NCBI GenBank assembly: GCA_024372625.1
Contig: CP099605.1
Span: forward strand, 682,001 to 746,000
Direction: 5' to 3'
DNA: 64,000 nucleotides
Source of the DNA: Comamonadaceae bacterium OTU4NAUVB1
GTDB taxonomy: Bacteria > Pseudomonadota > Gammaproteobacteria > Burkholderiales > Burkholderiaceae_C
The notes below the pieces were generated by a model. The model worked only from the letters and a program-made list of their open reading frames with translations. It was not told where the DNA came from and ran no database searches. Both the position numbers and the translations under genes were made by a program. Numbering within the stretch: position 1 is the first letter of the stretch; each line of letters begins with the position of its first letter. Positions 26,128 through 34,096 of this stretch are shown here, piece by piece.

Positions 26128-26757
26128 ATGGACAAGCGTCGTTTCCTCCATTGCGTCGGCGCCTCGGCGCTGGCCCGCGGCGTCGGATTCACGCTGCTCG
26201 GCAGCGGTCTCGCGGCGTGTTCCGAATCGACGCCCAAGCAAAGCTTCAGGGCCGTCGACCTGACCGGTGCCGATTACGCCAAGGACTTTTCCCTGACGGA
26301 TGCCGATGGGCGCCGACGCACGTTGGCCGACTTCAAGGGCAAGGTCGTGGTGATGTTCTTCGGCTATGCGCAGTGCCCGGACGTGTGTCCCACCACGATG
26401 ACCGAGATGGCGCAGGTCAGGCAGGAACTGGGCAAGGACGCGGACAAGTTGCAGGTGGTGTTCGTGACCGTCGATCCCGAGCGCGACACGGCACCGGTGA
26501 TGAAGGCCTACACCCAGGCCTTCGACCCGAGCATCGTCGCCCTGATTCCGACGCCCGAGGAACTCGCCGCGCTGTCGAAGGACTTCAAGTTCTACTACAA
26601 GAAGGTCGAGGGCTCGACCCCGACGAGCTACTCGATGGACCATTCCGCCGCGAGTTACATCTACGACCCGGCGGGCCGGTTGCGGCTGTATTCGCGCTAT
26701 GGCTCGGGCGTGGAGCCGATGGTGGCGGATGTGAAGACCCTGCTGGCCCAGGGCTGA
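26128..26757 (+). CDS. SCO1/SenC family copper chaperone
   Basis: A 209-residue SCO protein that inserts copper into the CuA site of subunit II. Seen: an N-terminal signal/lipobox-like segment with Cys 31 (SGLAACSES, a probable lipoprotein anchor), the copper motif CPDVCP in FFGYAQCPDVCPTT, VVFVTVDPERDT, and the distal His in YSMDHSAASYIYDPAG. All three copper ligands are present, in contrast to the neighbouring SCO-like protein. Last gene of the rightward oxidase-assembly unit, convergent with rpoH. Confidence 0.93.
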   Translation: MDKRRFLHCVGASALARGVGFTLLGSGLAACSESTPKQSFRAVDLTGADYAKDFSLTDADGRRRTLADFKGKVVVMFFGYAQCPDVCPTTMTEMAQVRQELGKDADKLQVVFVTVDPERDTAPVMKAYTQAFDPSIVALIPTPEELAALSKDFKFYYKKVEGSTPTSYSMDHSAASYIYDPAGRLRLYSRYGSGVEPMVADVKTLLAQG

Positions 26758-26791
26758 AGCAGGAAGAGGGCCGGGACCCCGACCCCGGGCT

Positions 26792-27739
26792 TCAGGCGTA
26801 TTCGACCAGCGCCTTCTTCATTTTCTTCATCGCCGCGACCTCGATCTGACGGATGCGCTCCGCCGAGACGCCATAGACCGCGGCGAGGTCGTGCAGCGTC
26901 ATGCCGCCCGAGCCGTCGTCGTTCACCTTGAGCCAGCGTTCCTCGACGATGCGGCGGCTGCGATCGTCCAGCGCTTCGAGCGCGGTCGTGATGCCTTCGC
27001 TCGACAGGCGGTCGCGCTGCTGGGATTCCAGCTGCGCGGTCGGCTCCTGGGTCGCGTCGGCCAAGTAGGCGATCGGACCGAAGCCTTCGTCGCCGTCGTC
27101 GGCCGGACCGGGATCGAGCATCACGTCGCCGCCCGAGAGACGCGTTTCCATCTCGAGGACTTCCTCGCGCTTGACGTTCAGCTTGGCGGCCATGGCGTTG
27201 ACCTCGGCCGGGCTGAGCGTGTCGCGGTGCGTCCCGTGGTCGGCGGCGGCGGCGTCGGCCTTGAAGTTCTGCTTCATGGAACGCAGATTGAAGAACAGCT
27301 TGCGTTGCGCCTTGGTCGTCGCGACCTTGACCATCCGCCAGTTCTTCAGGATGTACTCGTGGATCTCGGCCTTGATCCAGTGCATGGCGTAGCTCACGAG
27401 CCGCACGCCCTGGTCCGGGTCGAAGCGCTTCACCGCCTTCATCAGGCCGATGTTGCCTTCCTGGATCAGGTCGCCGTGCGGGAGGCCATAGCCGAGGTAT
27501 TGGCGCGAGATCGAGATGACGAGGCGCAGATGCGACAGGACCAGCGCGCCGGCGGCTTCGAGGTCGTTGTGGTCGCGCAGCTTGCGCGCGAAGCCCTGCT
27601 CTTCCTCGAGCGTGAGCAGGGGCAGGCGGTTGGCCGTCGAAATGTAGGCATCGAGGTTGCCGAGCGGCGGCACCATCGACCATGGATTGGCGACGGCGAG
27701 CTGGTGGGTCGCGATAGAGGCTCCAGACAGCGATGTCAT
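26792..27739 (-). CDS. rpoH: RNA polymerase sigma-32 factor RpoH
   Basis: The heat-shock sigma factor, 315 residues. Seen: region 2 with GNIGLMKAVKRFDPDQGVRL and VSYAMHWIKAEIHEYIL, the RpoH box QRKLFFNLR that separates it from other sigma-70 factors, and region 4 LHDLAAVYGVSAERIRQIE. The ATG at 27737-27739 is fixed by an excellent ribosome binding site, AAAGGAG, 8 bases upstream (27748-27754). The upstream region carries a sigma-70-type promoter overlapped by a CIRCE operator, so repression by HrcA is predicted; a further dyad lies 40 bases beyond. Heat-induced translation control, as in E. coli rpoH, cannot be judged from the sequence alone. Confidence 0.96.
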   Translation of the reverse strand: MTSLSGASIATHQLAVANPWSMVPPLGNLDAYISTANRLPLLTLEEEQGFARKLRDHNDLEAAGALVLSHLRLVISISRQYLGYGLPHGDLIQEGNIGLMKAVKRFDPDQGVRLVSYAMHWIKAEIHEYILKNWRMVKVATTKAQRKLFFNLRSMKQNFKADAAAADHGTHRDTLSPAEVNAMAAKLNVKREEVLEMETRLSGGDVMLDPGPADDGDEGFGPIAYLADATQEPTAQLESQQRDRLSSEGITTALEALDDRSRRIVEERWLKVNDDGSGGMTLHDLAAVYGVSAERIRQIEVAAMKKMKKALVEYA

Positions 27740-27764
27740 CAGGGAAACTCCTTTGTGGATTGTC

Positions 27765-27794
27765 ATATTAGCACTCGGTTAGAGGGAGTGCCAA
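27765..27794 (-). promoter_or_regulatory. sigma-70-type promoter of rpoH
   Basis: Read on the minus strand: -35 TTGGCA (27789-27794), 18-base spacer, -10 TAATAT (27765-27770), predicting transcription start near 27758. The leader would be about 20 bases and contains the AAAGGAG ribosome binding site. Confidence 0.65.
27768..27794. promoter_or_regulatory. CIRCE operator (HrcA binding site) on the rpoH promoter
   Basis: On the plus strand TTAGCACTC, nine bases, GAGTGCCAA. The CIRCE consensus is TTAGCACTC-N9-GAGTGCTAA, so 17 of 18 arm positions match and the spacing is exact. It lies over the -35 and -10 of rpoH, where bound HrcA would block polymerase. The HrcA repressor is encoded in this same window. 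Confidence 0.88.
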
Positions 27795-27833
27795 AGCAGT
27801 AGTTCCGAGCCTAATTGCATCAATCAGGCGGTT

Positions 27834-27854
27834 TTCGGAATTCATTGTTCCGAA
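27834..27854. promoter_or_regulatory. 7-7-7 inverted repeat upstream of rpoH
   Basis: TTCGGAA, seven bases, TTCCGAA: a perfect dyad centred about 50 bases upstream of the rpoH -35. It partly overlaps a second palindrome, CCGAATTCGG (27850-27859). It could be a regulator site; the protein is unknown. Confidence 0.4.
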
Positions 27855-28043
27855 TTCGGCAACAAAGCAAGGGGGATGGAAGCGCGTCGCGAAGGCATCG
27901 CGGACCGCGTCCGGATGGATTTCGCAAACATCAAGATGGGCCATGCCGAGCGACCCGGCTGTCGGCCGATGTCGGTCGATGCCCCTCGCGATGACCGACG
28001 TCATCCCGACCGCGCGGCGTCCGGCCGAAGCGATCCCGTGGCC

Positions 28044-29252
28044 TCAGTCGGTCCCGACGAGGGCCTGCGCGAACTCGCGGGCGTCGAACGTCTCGAGGTC
28101 CTCGAGACGTTCGCCGACGCCGATGAAGTAGACCGGGATCGGCCGTTCGCGCGCGATGGCGCACAGCACGCCGCCCTTGGCGGTGCCGTCGAGCTTGGTG
28201 ACGATCAGCCCAGTCAGCCCCAGCGCCTCGTCGAACGCCTTGACCTGCGCCAGCGCGTTCTGCCCGGTGTTGCCGTCGATGACAAGCAGCAGCTCGTGAG
28301 GCGCCGTGGCCTCCGCCTTGGCGACCACGCGCTTGATCTTGCGCAGTTCGTCCATGAGATGCAACTGCGTGGGCAAGCGGCCGGCGGTGTCGACGAGCAC
28401 CACGTCCTTGCCACGCGCCCGGCCGGCATTCACGGCGTCGAAGCTGACGGCCGAGGGATCACCCCCGGCGTTGCTGACGATCTCCACTGTGTTGCGGTCG
28501 GCCCAGACGAGCAGTTGCTCGCGGGCCGCCGCACGGAAGGTGTCGGCGGCCGCCAGCAGGACCGACGCGCCTTCGCTGGAAAGGTGCTTGGTGAGCTTGC
28601 CGATGGAGGTCGTCTTGCCCGCGCCGTTGACGCCGGCGACCATGATCACCGTCGGCACGTGGCGACCGATCTCCAGCGGCTTCTCCAGCGGGCGCAGCAG
28701 GTCCGCGATGGCCTCGGCGAGCAGCACGCGCACCTGCTGCGCGTTGGTGGCGATCTGGCTCTTGACGCGGCGGCGCAGGTCGTCGAGCAGGTATTCGGTG
28801 GCCTTGACGCCCGTGTCCGCCATGAGCAGCGCGGTCTCCAGCTCCTCGTAGAGTTCCTCGTCGATCTGGGCATTGACGAAGACGGCCTGGATGCCGGTGC
28901 CGGTCTTGCGCAGCCCGGTCTTGAGCTTGTCGATCCAGCCCTGGCGCGCCGCCTCGGCCATCGGAGCGGGACGGGCGGGCGACCCCGGGGACGTCCTGGA
29001 GCCGGGAATGGCGACGGGGCCCGGGGCGGGAGGCGCCGGTGCCAGCGAAGGACGTGGCACGATCGGCGTGATGGCCGGCACGTCGGGCGCCGGCCCGGGC
29101 ACGGCTTCGGGCTTGCCGCCGAACCAACTCGACGGCGAGAACACGGATTTCGCGGCTGGAACCGTCGGCGGCGGGGCCGTGGCGGGTTCGGACGCGACAG
29201 CGGGCGGCGCGACGTCGTCGGGCTGCGGCTTTTTCTTGAAGAAACTGAACAT
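28044..29252 (-). CDS. ftsY: signal recognition particle receptor FtsY
   Basis: The membrane-associated GTPase that docks SRP-bound ribosomes on the Sec translocon. 402 residues. Seen: a Pro/Ala-rich variable N-terminal region (about 1-95) replacing the acidic A domain, then the NG domain with G1 GVNGAGKTTSIGK, G3 DTAGRLPT, G4 TKLDGTAKGG and the closing PVYFIGVGERLEDLE. The start MFSFFKKK is the usual FtsY opening. Divergent from the M16 peptidase pair with only 29 bases between the start codons, so the two promoters must overlap the coding ends. Confidence 0.96.
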   Translation of the reverse strand: MFSFFKKKPQPDDVAPPAVASEPATAPPPTVPAAKSVFSPSSWFGGKPEAVPGPAPDVPAITPIVPRPSLAPAPPAPGPVAIPGSRTSPGSPARPAPMAEAARQGWIDKLKTGLRKTGTGIQAVFVNAQIDEELYEELETALLMADTGVKATEYLLDDLRRRVKSQIATNAQQVRVLLAEAIADLLRPLEKPLEIGRHVPTVIMVAGVNGAGKTTSIGKLTKHLSSEGASVLLAAADTFRAAAREQLLVWADRNTVEIVSNAGGDPSAVSFDAVNAGRARGKDVVLVDTAGRLPTQLHLMDELRKIKRVVAKAEATAPHELLLVIDGNTGQNALAQVKAFDEALGLTGLIVTKLDGTAKGGVLCAIARERPIPVYFIGVGERLEDLETFDAREFAQALVGTD

Positions 29253-29281
29253 CGGTGCTTTTTTACAATCCGAGCCATTCT

Positions 29282-30739
29282 ATGAAACACCCCTTGCCAC
29301 GCCGTTCGGCGTCGGGCGTGGTGCTGGCCCTGGCGCTCTCGGCGTCCTGGATCCTGCCGGCCTCCGCCCAGACTTCCCCTCCCACAGCGCCACCTGTCTC
29401 CCCGACGTCCGGGACACCGGCCGGCGACAGCGCGCGCGCGCAGCAGTTCACGCTGTCCAACGGCATGACCCTGATCGTCAAGCCCGACCGCCGCTCCCCC
29501 ACGGCGGTGCACATGGTGTGGGTGCGGGTGGGTGCCATGGACGAGGTCGACGGCACCTCCGGCGTTGCGCACGCCCTCGAGCACATGATGTTCAAGGGCA
29601 CCAAGCGGATCCCGCCGGGCGAGTTCTCGCGCCAGGTGGCCGCGCTGGGCGGTCAGGAGAACGCCTTCACCTCGCGCGACTTCACCGGCTACTACCAGCA
29701 GATCCCGGCGGGCAAGCTCGAGGACGTGATGAAGATCGAGGCCGACCGCTTCGCCGACAACCAGTGGCCCGATGCCGAGTTCAAGCGCGAGATCGAGGTC
29801 ATCAAGGAGGAGCGCCGGCTGCGCACCGAGGACCAGCCGCGCGCCCTGCTCGGCGAGCAGCAGAACGCCGCCGTCTTCATGGCCTCGCCCTATCACCGGC
29901 CGATCGTCGGCTGGATGAGCGACCTCGACGCCATGACGCCGGACGACGTGCGCGACTTCCACGCCAAGTGGTACGTGCCCGCCAACGCGGCGATCGTGGT
30001 GGCCGGCGACGTCGACGTCGCCAGGGTGCGGACGCTGGCCGAACGCTACTACGGCCGCATTCCCGCGCGGGCGGTGCCGGCGCGCAAGCCCCGCACCGAG
30101 CCCGAGCAGCGCGGCATCCGGCGCCTGGAATTCAAGGCGCCGGCCGAACAGGCCTACGTCTCGCTGGCGTTCCGCACGCCGCGCCTGGAAAGCCTCGACG
30201 GCGAGAGCGACGCCTGGGCGCTGGTGGTGCTCTCGGCCCTGCTCGACGGCTATCCGGGCGCACGGCTCGACCGGGCGCTGACGCAGGGTCCCGACCGCGT
30301 GGCCGATTCCGCCGGCAGTGGCGCCGGCTTCATCGGCCGCGGTCCGCAGCTCTTCGAACTCGACGGCGTGCCGGCGCCGGGCAAGACCACCGAGGCCGTC
30401 GAGGCGGCATTGCGCGCCGAGATCGCCCGCGTGGCGAAGGAGGGGGTGGGCGCGGCCGAACTCGCCCGCGTCAAGACGCAGTGGGTGGCCAGCGAGACCT
30501 ACAAGCTCGACTCCGTCATGGCGCAGGCGCGCGAGCTGGGCAGCCAGTGGGTCCAGGGCCTGCCGCTGGACGCCAGCGCGCGCATCATCGCGCGGCTCCA
30601 GGCCGTGACCGCCGAGCAGGTGCAGGCCGTGGCCGGCCGCTATTTCGGCGACGACCAGCTCACCGTGGCCACGCTGCGCCCCCTGCCGCCCGAGAAGAAC
30701 CGCCGCCCGCGCCCCGCACCCGCCGGCGAGCTGCGTTGA
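29282..30739 (+). CDS. M16 zinc metallopeptidase, catalytic member of a pair
   Basis: A 485-residue secreted zinc peptidase of the M16 (pitrilysin) family. Seen: a signal peptide cut near SAQT (residues 28-31), then the inverted zinc motif HALEH at 97-101 with a downstream Glu in EIEVIKEERR, giving the HxxEH-E zinc site, and a second homologous domain. The ATG at 29282 is preferred to an upstream GTG because the signal peptide then starts correctly. TACAAT at 29264-29269 could be its -10. The non-catalytic partner follows after 14 bases; such pairs form a clamshell heterodimer. The substrate (peptides, possibly envelope proteins) is not known. Confidence 0.92.
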   Translation: MKHPLPRRSASGVVLALALSASWILPASAQTSPPTAPPVSPTSGTPAGDSARAQQFTLSNGMTLIVKPDRRSPTAVHMVWVRVGAMDEVDGTSGVAHALEHMMFKGTKRIPPGEFSRQVAALGGQENAFTSRDFTGYYQQIPAGKLEDVMKIEADRFADNQWPDAEFKREIEVIKEERRLRTEDQPRALLGEQQNAAVFMASPYHRPIVGWMSDLDAMTPDDVRDFHAKWYVPANAAIVVAGDVDVARVRTLAERYYGRIPARAVPARKPRTEPEQRGIRRLEFKAPAEQAYVSLAFRTPRLESLDGESDAWALVVLSALLDGYPGARLDRALTQGPDRVADSAGSGAGFIGRGPQLFELDGVPAPGKTTEAVEAALRAEIARVAKEGVGAAELARVKTQWVASETYKLDSVMAQARELGSQWVQGLPLDASARIIARLQAVTAEQVQAVAGRYFGDDQLTVATLRPLPPEKNRRPRPAPAGELR

Positions 30740-30753
30740 AGGACACCGTTTCC

Positions 30754-32109
30754 ATGCTGCAGAAGAACCTCAGAACCCTCGCCGCCGGCCTGCTGCTGGC
30801 CGGCGCGACCACCCTCGTCGCCCTTCCCGCGCAGGCCGCGCCGCCGATCCAGAACTGGACGCTCGCCAATGGCGCCCGCGTCTACCTGGCGGCGACCGAC
30901 GCGCTGCCCATCGTCGACGTGCAGGTCGACTTCGACGCCGGCAGCCGGCGCGACCCGCCCGCGCAGGCCGGCCTGGCGAGCACCAGCGCCCTGATGATCG
31001 AGAAGGGCTTGCGCGCCGCCGGCGGCGAGCCCGCGCTCGACGAGAACGCCCTGGGCGAGGCCTGGGCCGACCTCGGTGCGTCGTTCGACGCCGGGGCCGG
31101 CCCGGAGCGCACCAGCTTCACCCTGAGAACCCTGGCCGATCCGGCGCTGCTCGATCGTGCCGTGGCCCTGGCCGCGCGCGAGATCGGCGAGCCGGCGTTC
31201 CCGGACGACGTCTGGCGGCGCGAGCGCGAGCAGATCGGTGCCGCCATCAAGGAAGCCAACACCCGTCCGGGCACCGTGGTCGCCCGCACGTTCGCCCAGA
31301 AGGTGTACGGCAGCCACCCCTATGGCGAGGAGACCACCGAGGCGACCCTCGCGGCGATCGACACGGTGGCGATGCGCGCGCGCCACGAGCGCCTGATCCA
31401 GCCCTGCCGCGCGAAGCTGAGCATCGTCGGCGCCGTCACGCGCGCCCAGGCCGAGGCCATCGCCACGCGGCTGCTGTCGCGCCTGCCGCCGCCCGCCGAG
31501 GCCGGCTGCGCGCCGTTGCCGCCGGTCGCCGAGGTGGCGCCGCTCGCCGCCGCGAGCGTGACGGAGATGCCGTTCGACTCCGCCCAGGCGCACGTGATGC
31601 TCGGCCAGCCGGGCTACCAGCGGCGTGATCCGGACCACTTCGCGCTCACCCTGGGCAACTACGTCCTGGGTGGCGGCGGCTTCGTCTCGCGCCTGACCAG
31701 CGAGGTGCGCGAGAAGCGCGGCCTGGCCTACAGCGTCTACAGCGGTTTCTCCCCGGGACTGCACGCCGGGGCCTTCCGCGTGGCCTTCCAGACCCGGCCC
31801 GACCAAGCCGCGCAGGCGCTGGCCGTGTCGCGCGAGGTGGTGGCGAAGTTCGTCGCCGACGGCCCGACGCAGGCCGAACTCAAGGCGGCGAAGGACAATG
31901 TCGTCGGCGGCTTCCCGCTGCTGCTCGACAGCAACGCCAAACTGCTCGGCAACGTCGCCAACATCGCCTGGAACGACCTGCCGCTGGACTACCTCGATAC
32001 CTGGACCACCCGAATGAACGCCGTCACCGTCTCCGACATCCGAGCCGCCTTCGCGCGCAAGCTGCAGCCCGATCGCATGGCCGCCGTCGTCGTGGGAGGC
32101 AAGCCATGA
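30754..32109 (+). CDS. M16 peptidase-like protein, non-catalytic partner
   Basis: A 451-residue secreted M16 homologue. Seen: a signal peptide ending ALPAQA-AP, the N-terminal DVQVDFDAGSRRDPPAQAGLA strand region, and the C-terminal domain segment VLGGGGFVSRLTSEVREKRGLAYSVYS (quoted only as LTSEVREKRGLAYSV), which carries the substrate-binding Arg/Tyr of the family. The HxxEH zinc motif is absent; the corresponding position reads STSALM. This split between a zinc-bearing and an Arg/Tyr-bearing subunit is typical of heterodimeric M16B peptidases. The stop overlaps the rsmD start (ATGA). Confidence 0.9.
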   Translation: MLQKNLRTLAAGLLLAGATTLVALPAQAAPPIQNWTLANGARVYLAATDALPIVDVQVDFDAGSRRDPPAQAGLASTSALMIEKGLRAAGGEPALDENALGEAWADLGASFDAGAGPERTSFTLRTLADPALLDRAVALAAREIGEPAFPDDVWRREREQIGAAIKEANTRPGTVVARTFAQKVYGSHPYGEETTEATLAAIDTVAMRARHERLIQPCRAKLSIVGAVTRAQAEAIATRLLSRLPPPAEAGCAPLPPVAEVAPLAAASVTEMPFDSAQAHVMLGQPGYQRRDPDHFALTLGNYVLGGGGFVSRLTSEVREKRGLAYSVYSGFSPGLHAGAFRVAFQTRPDQAAQALAVSREVVAKFVADGPTQAELKAAKDNVVGGFPLLLDSNAKLLGNVANIAWNDLPLDYLDTWTTRMNAVTVSDIRAAFARKLQPDRMAAVVVGGKP

Positions 32110-32795
32110 CGCGCCCGGGTCCCCGCGTCGGGCCGACCGGCAAGGCCGCCCGCGCCGCCAAGCCGAATGCGCCCCAGCACGACAAGCGCCCGCACGAGGT
32201 CCGCATCGTCGGCGGCCAGTGGAAGCGCACGCGCCTGGCCGTGGCCGACAAGCCCGGCCTGCGCCCGACGCCCGACCGGGTGCGCGAGACGCTCTTCAAC
32301 TGGCTCGCCAGCCTGGCCGGCGCGGGCGGTGGGGAGCTGCCCGGCTGGCACTGCGTGGACGCCTTCGCCGGCACGGGCGCGCTGGGGTTCGAGGCGGCCT
32401 CGCGCGGCGCGGCGCAGGTGCTGGTCTGCGAGCAGGATGCCGAGCTCGTCGAGCGCCTGCTGAAGATCAAGGCGAAGCTGATGGCCGAGGCGGTGCGCGT
32501 CGAGCGCGGCAACGGCGTGACGGCGCTGGAGCGCGCGGTGCCCGGCAGCCTGCACCTGGTACTGCTCGATCCGCCCTTCGAGACGCCGGCGCTCTACGAG
32601 CCGGCCCTGCGCGCGGCCGCGCGGGCGCTGCGTCCCGACGGCGCCGTCTATCTGGAGGCGGCGCGCCGGTGGAACGACGACGAGCTCGCCGGCTTCGGAC
32701 TGCGGGTCTTCCGCCACCTCAAGGCCGGCGCCGTGCACGCGCACCTGCTGCGCCCCGCCGACGAGGACGCGACCGGGACCGATCCGTCGGCATAA
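32106..32795 (+). CDS. rsmD: 16S rRNA (guanine(966)-N(2))-methyltransferase RsmD
   Basis: Methylates G966 of 16S rRNA. 229 residues, slightly longer than E. coli RsmD because of a basic N-terminal extension. Seen: VRIVGGQWKRTRL and RPTPDRVRETLFNWL, the SAM motif CVDAFAGTGALGFEAASRGA (in part: DAFAGTGALG) and the amino-methyltransferase motif LLDPPFE. The start overlaps the M16 partner stop by four bases. coaD follows, the usual rsmD-coaD order. Confidence 0.95.
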   Translation: MTRPGPRVGPTGKAARAAKPNAPQHDKRPHEVRIVGGQWKRTRLAVADKPGLRPTPDRVRETLFNWLASLAGAGGGELPGWHCVDAFAGTGALGFEAASRGAAQVLVCEQDAELVERLLKIKAKLMAEAVRVERGNGVTALERAVPGSLHLVLLDPPFETPALYEPALRAAARALRPDGAVYLEAARRWNDDELAGFGLRVFRHLKAGAVHAHLLRPADEDATGTDPSA

Positions 32796-32890
32796 TCCGC
32801 TGGATTCCGAAGGGTCCGGACCCGGGCCCGCCCAAGACACCGATTCCAGCAGCCGCCGTCGTCGACGGCCACCCAGAGGAGACTCTCCCG

Positions 32891-33391
32891 ATGTCCAGCG
32901 TGATCGCGGTCTATCCCGGCACTTTCGACCCGATGACGCTGGGCCACGAGGACGTCGTGCGGCGCGCCACGCAGCTGTTCTCGCACGTCATCGTCGCCGT
33001 CGCGGCCGGCCACCACAAGAAGGCGATGTTCTCGCTGCCCGAGCGCATCGCCATGGCCGAGGAGGCGGCGCGGCCCTATCGCGACCGCGTCACCATCGAG
33101 AGCTTCTCCGGCCTGCTGCGCGACTTCGTCGTCTCCCGGGGCGGCAAGGCGATGGTGCGCGGGCTGCGCGCGGTCACCGACTTCGACTACGAATTTCAGC
33201 TCGCCGGGATGAACCGCTCGCTCATGCCCGACGTCGAGACGGTCTTCCTCACGCCCAGCGACAAGTACCAGTTCATCTCCAGCACCTTCGTGCGCGAGAT
33301 CGCCACGCTCGGCGGCGAGATCGACAAGTTCGTCTCGCCCTTCGTGCAGAGCAAGCTCGAAGCCAAGGTGCGCGAACTGTCGCTCGGCTAG
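32891..33391 (+). CDS. coaD: phosphopantetheine adenylyltransferase
   Basis: Adenylates 4'-phosphopantetheine in the fourth step of coenzyme A synthesis. 166 residues, standard size. Seen: the nucleotidyl-transferase motif YPGTFDPMTLGHEDVV with the TxGH, the MVRGLRAVTDFDYEFQ segment and ISSTFVREIA (ISSTxxR). A GAGGAG ribosome binding site lies about a dozen bases before the ATG. CATAAT at 32791-32796 may be a -10 of its own inside the end of rsmD. The 5-oxoprolinase genes start 9 bases downstream. Confidence 0.96.
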   Translation: MSSVIAVYPGTFDPMTLGHEDVVRRATQLFSHVIVAVAAGHHKKAMFSLPERIAMAEEAARPYRDRVTIESFSGLLRDFVVSRGGKAMVRGLRAVTDFDYEFQLAGMNRSLMPDVETVFLTPSDKYQFISSTFVREIATLGGEIDKFVSPFVQSKLEAKVRELSLG

Positions 33392-33400
33392 GCGACGACC

Positions 33401-34096
33401 ATGGTGTCGTCGATCACGAGCGCCGCGCCGCGCGATCTGCCGCGACTCCACGCGCTGGGCGACGGGGCCCTGGTCTGCACCCTGGCCGCGCCCGCCACCC
33501 TGGCGCGGCAGCGACGCATCTGGGCCCTGCGGGAGGAGGCCCTGCGGTGGCCGGCGGTGAGCGAGGCCCTGCCGGGGATGAACAACCTGACCCTGCTGTT
33601 CGACCCGGCGCTGGTCGACGCGGCCGAGCTGGAGATCCAGGTCCTGACCGCGTGGCCGCAGCTCGGCGCCGGCGGCGAGGACATGGACGCGCCCGGGCGC
33701 ACCGTCGAGATCCCCGTGGCCTATGGCGGCGCGCACGGCCCCGACCTGGCCGACGTCGCCGCCCACACCGGCCTCGCGCCCGCCGAGGTGGTGCGCCGCC
33801 ACGCGGGGGGCGAGTACGTGGTCTACCTGCTGGGCTTCCTGCCGGGCTTCGCCTTCATGGGCGGGCTCGCGCCGGAACTCGCCACGCCGCGCCGGACCGA
33901 GCCGCGCCTGACCGTGCCGGCGCGCTCCGTGGGCATCGGCGGGGCCCAGACCGGCATCTACCCGCTCGCGTCGCCCGGGGGCTGGCAGCTCATCGGGCGG
34001 ACCGCGCTCGAACTGTTCGACCCGCAGGCGGCCGAGCCGACCCTGCTGCGCCCGGGCGACCGCGTGCGCTTCGTCGTCGAAAGCTTCGAGCCATGA
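33401..34096 (+). CDS. pxpB: 5-oxoprolinase subunit PxpB
   Basis: One of three subunits of the ATP-dependent prokaryotic 5-oxoprolinase, which opens 5-oxoproline to glutamate (damage control of cyclised glutamine/glutamate). 231 residues, formerly KipI-like. Seen: LGDGALVCTL near the start, the VYLLGFLPGFAFMGGL segment and PARSVGIGGAQTGIYPLASPGGW, both diagnostic of the PxpB/allophanate hydrolase subunit 1 fold. The stop overlaps pxpC by four bases. Confidence 0.93.
   Translation: MVSSITSAAPRDLPRLHALGDGALVCTLAAPATLARQRRIWALREEALRWPAVSEALPGMNNLTLLFDPALVDAAELEIQVLTAWPQLGAGGEDMDAPGRTVEIPVAYGGAHGPDLADVAAHTGLAPAEVVRRHAGGEYVVYLLGFLPGFAFMGGLAPELATPRRTEPRLTVPARSVGIGGAQTGIYPLASPGGWQLIGRTALELFDPQAAEPTLLRPGDRVRFVVESFEP

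Noticed and set aside
27768..28004. Possible 78-residue minus-strand gene between rpoH and ftsY
   Set aside because: It would lie on the rpoH promoter and CIRCE operator, and the protein has no recognisable feature.
28873..32109. Single long plus-strand frame running from inside ftsY to the second M16 gene
   Set aside because: The first half is antisense to ftsY and out of frame with the first M16 gene; only the part from 30754 is a real gene.
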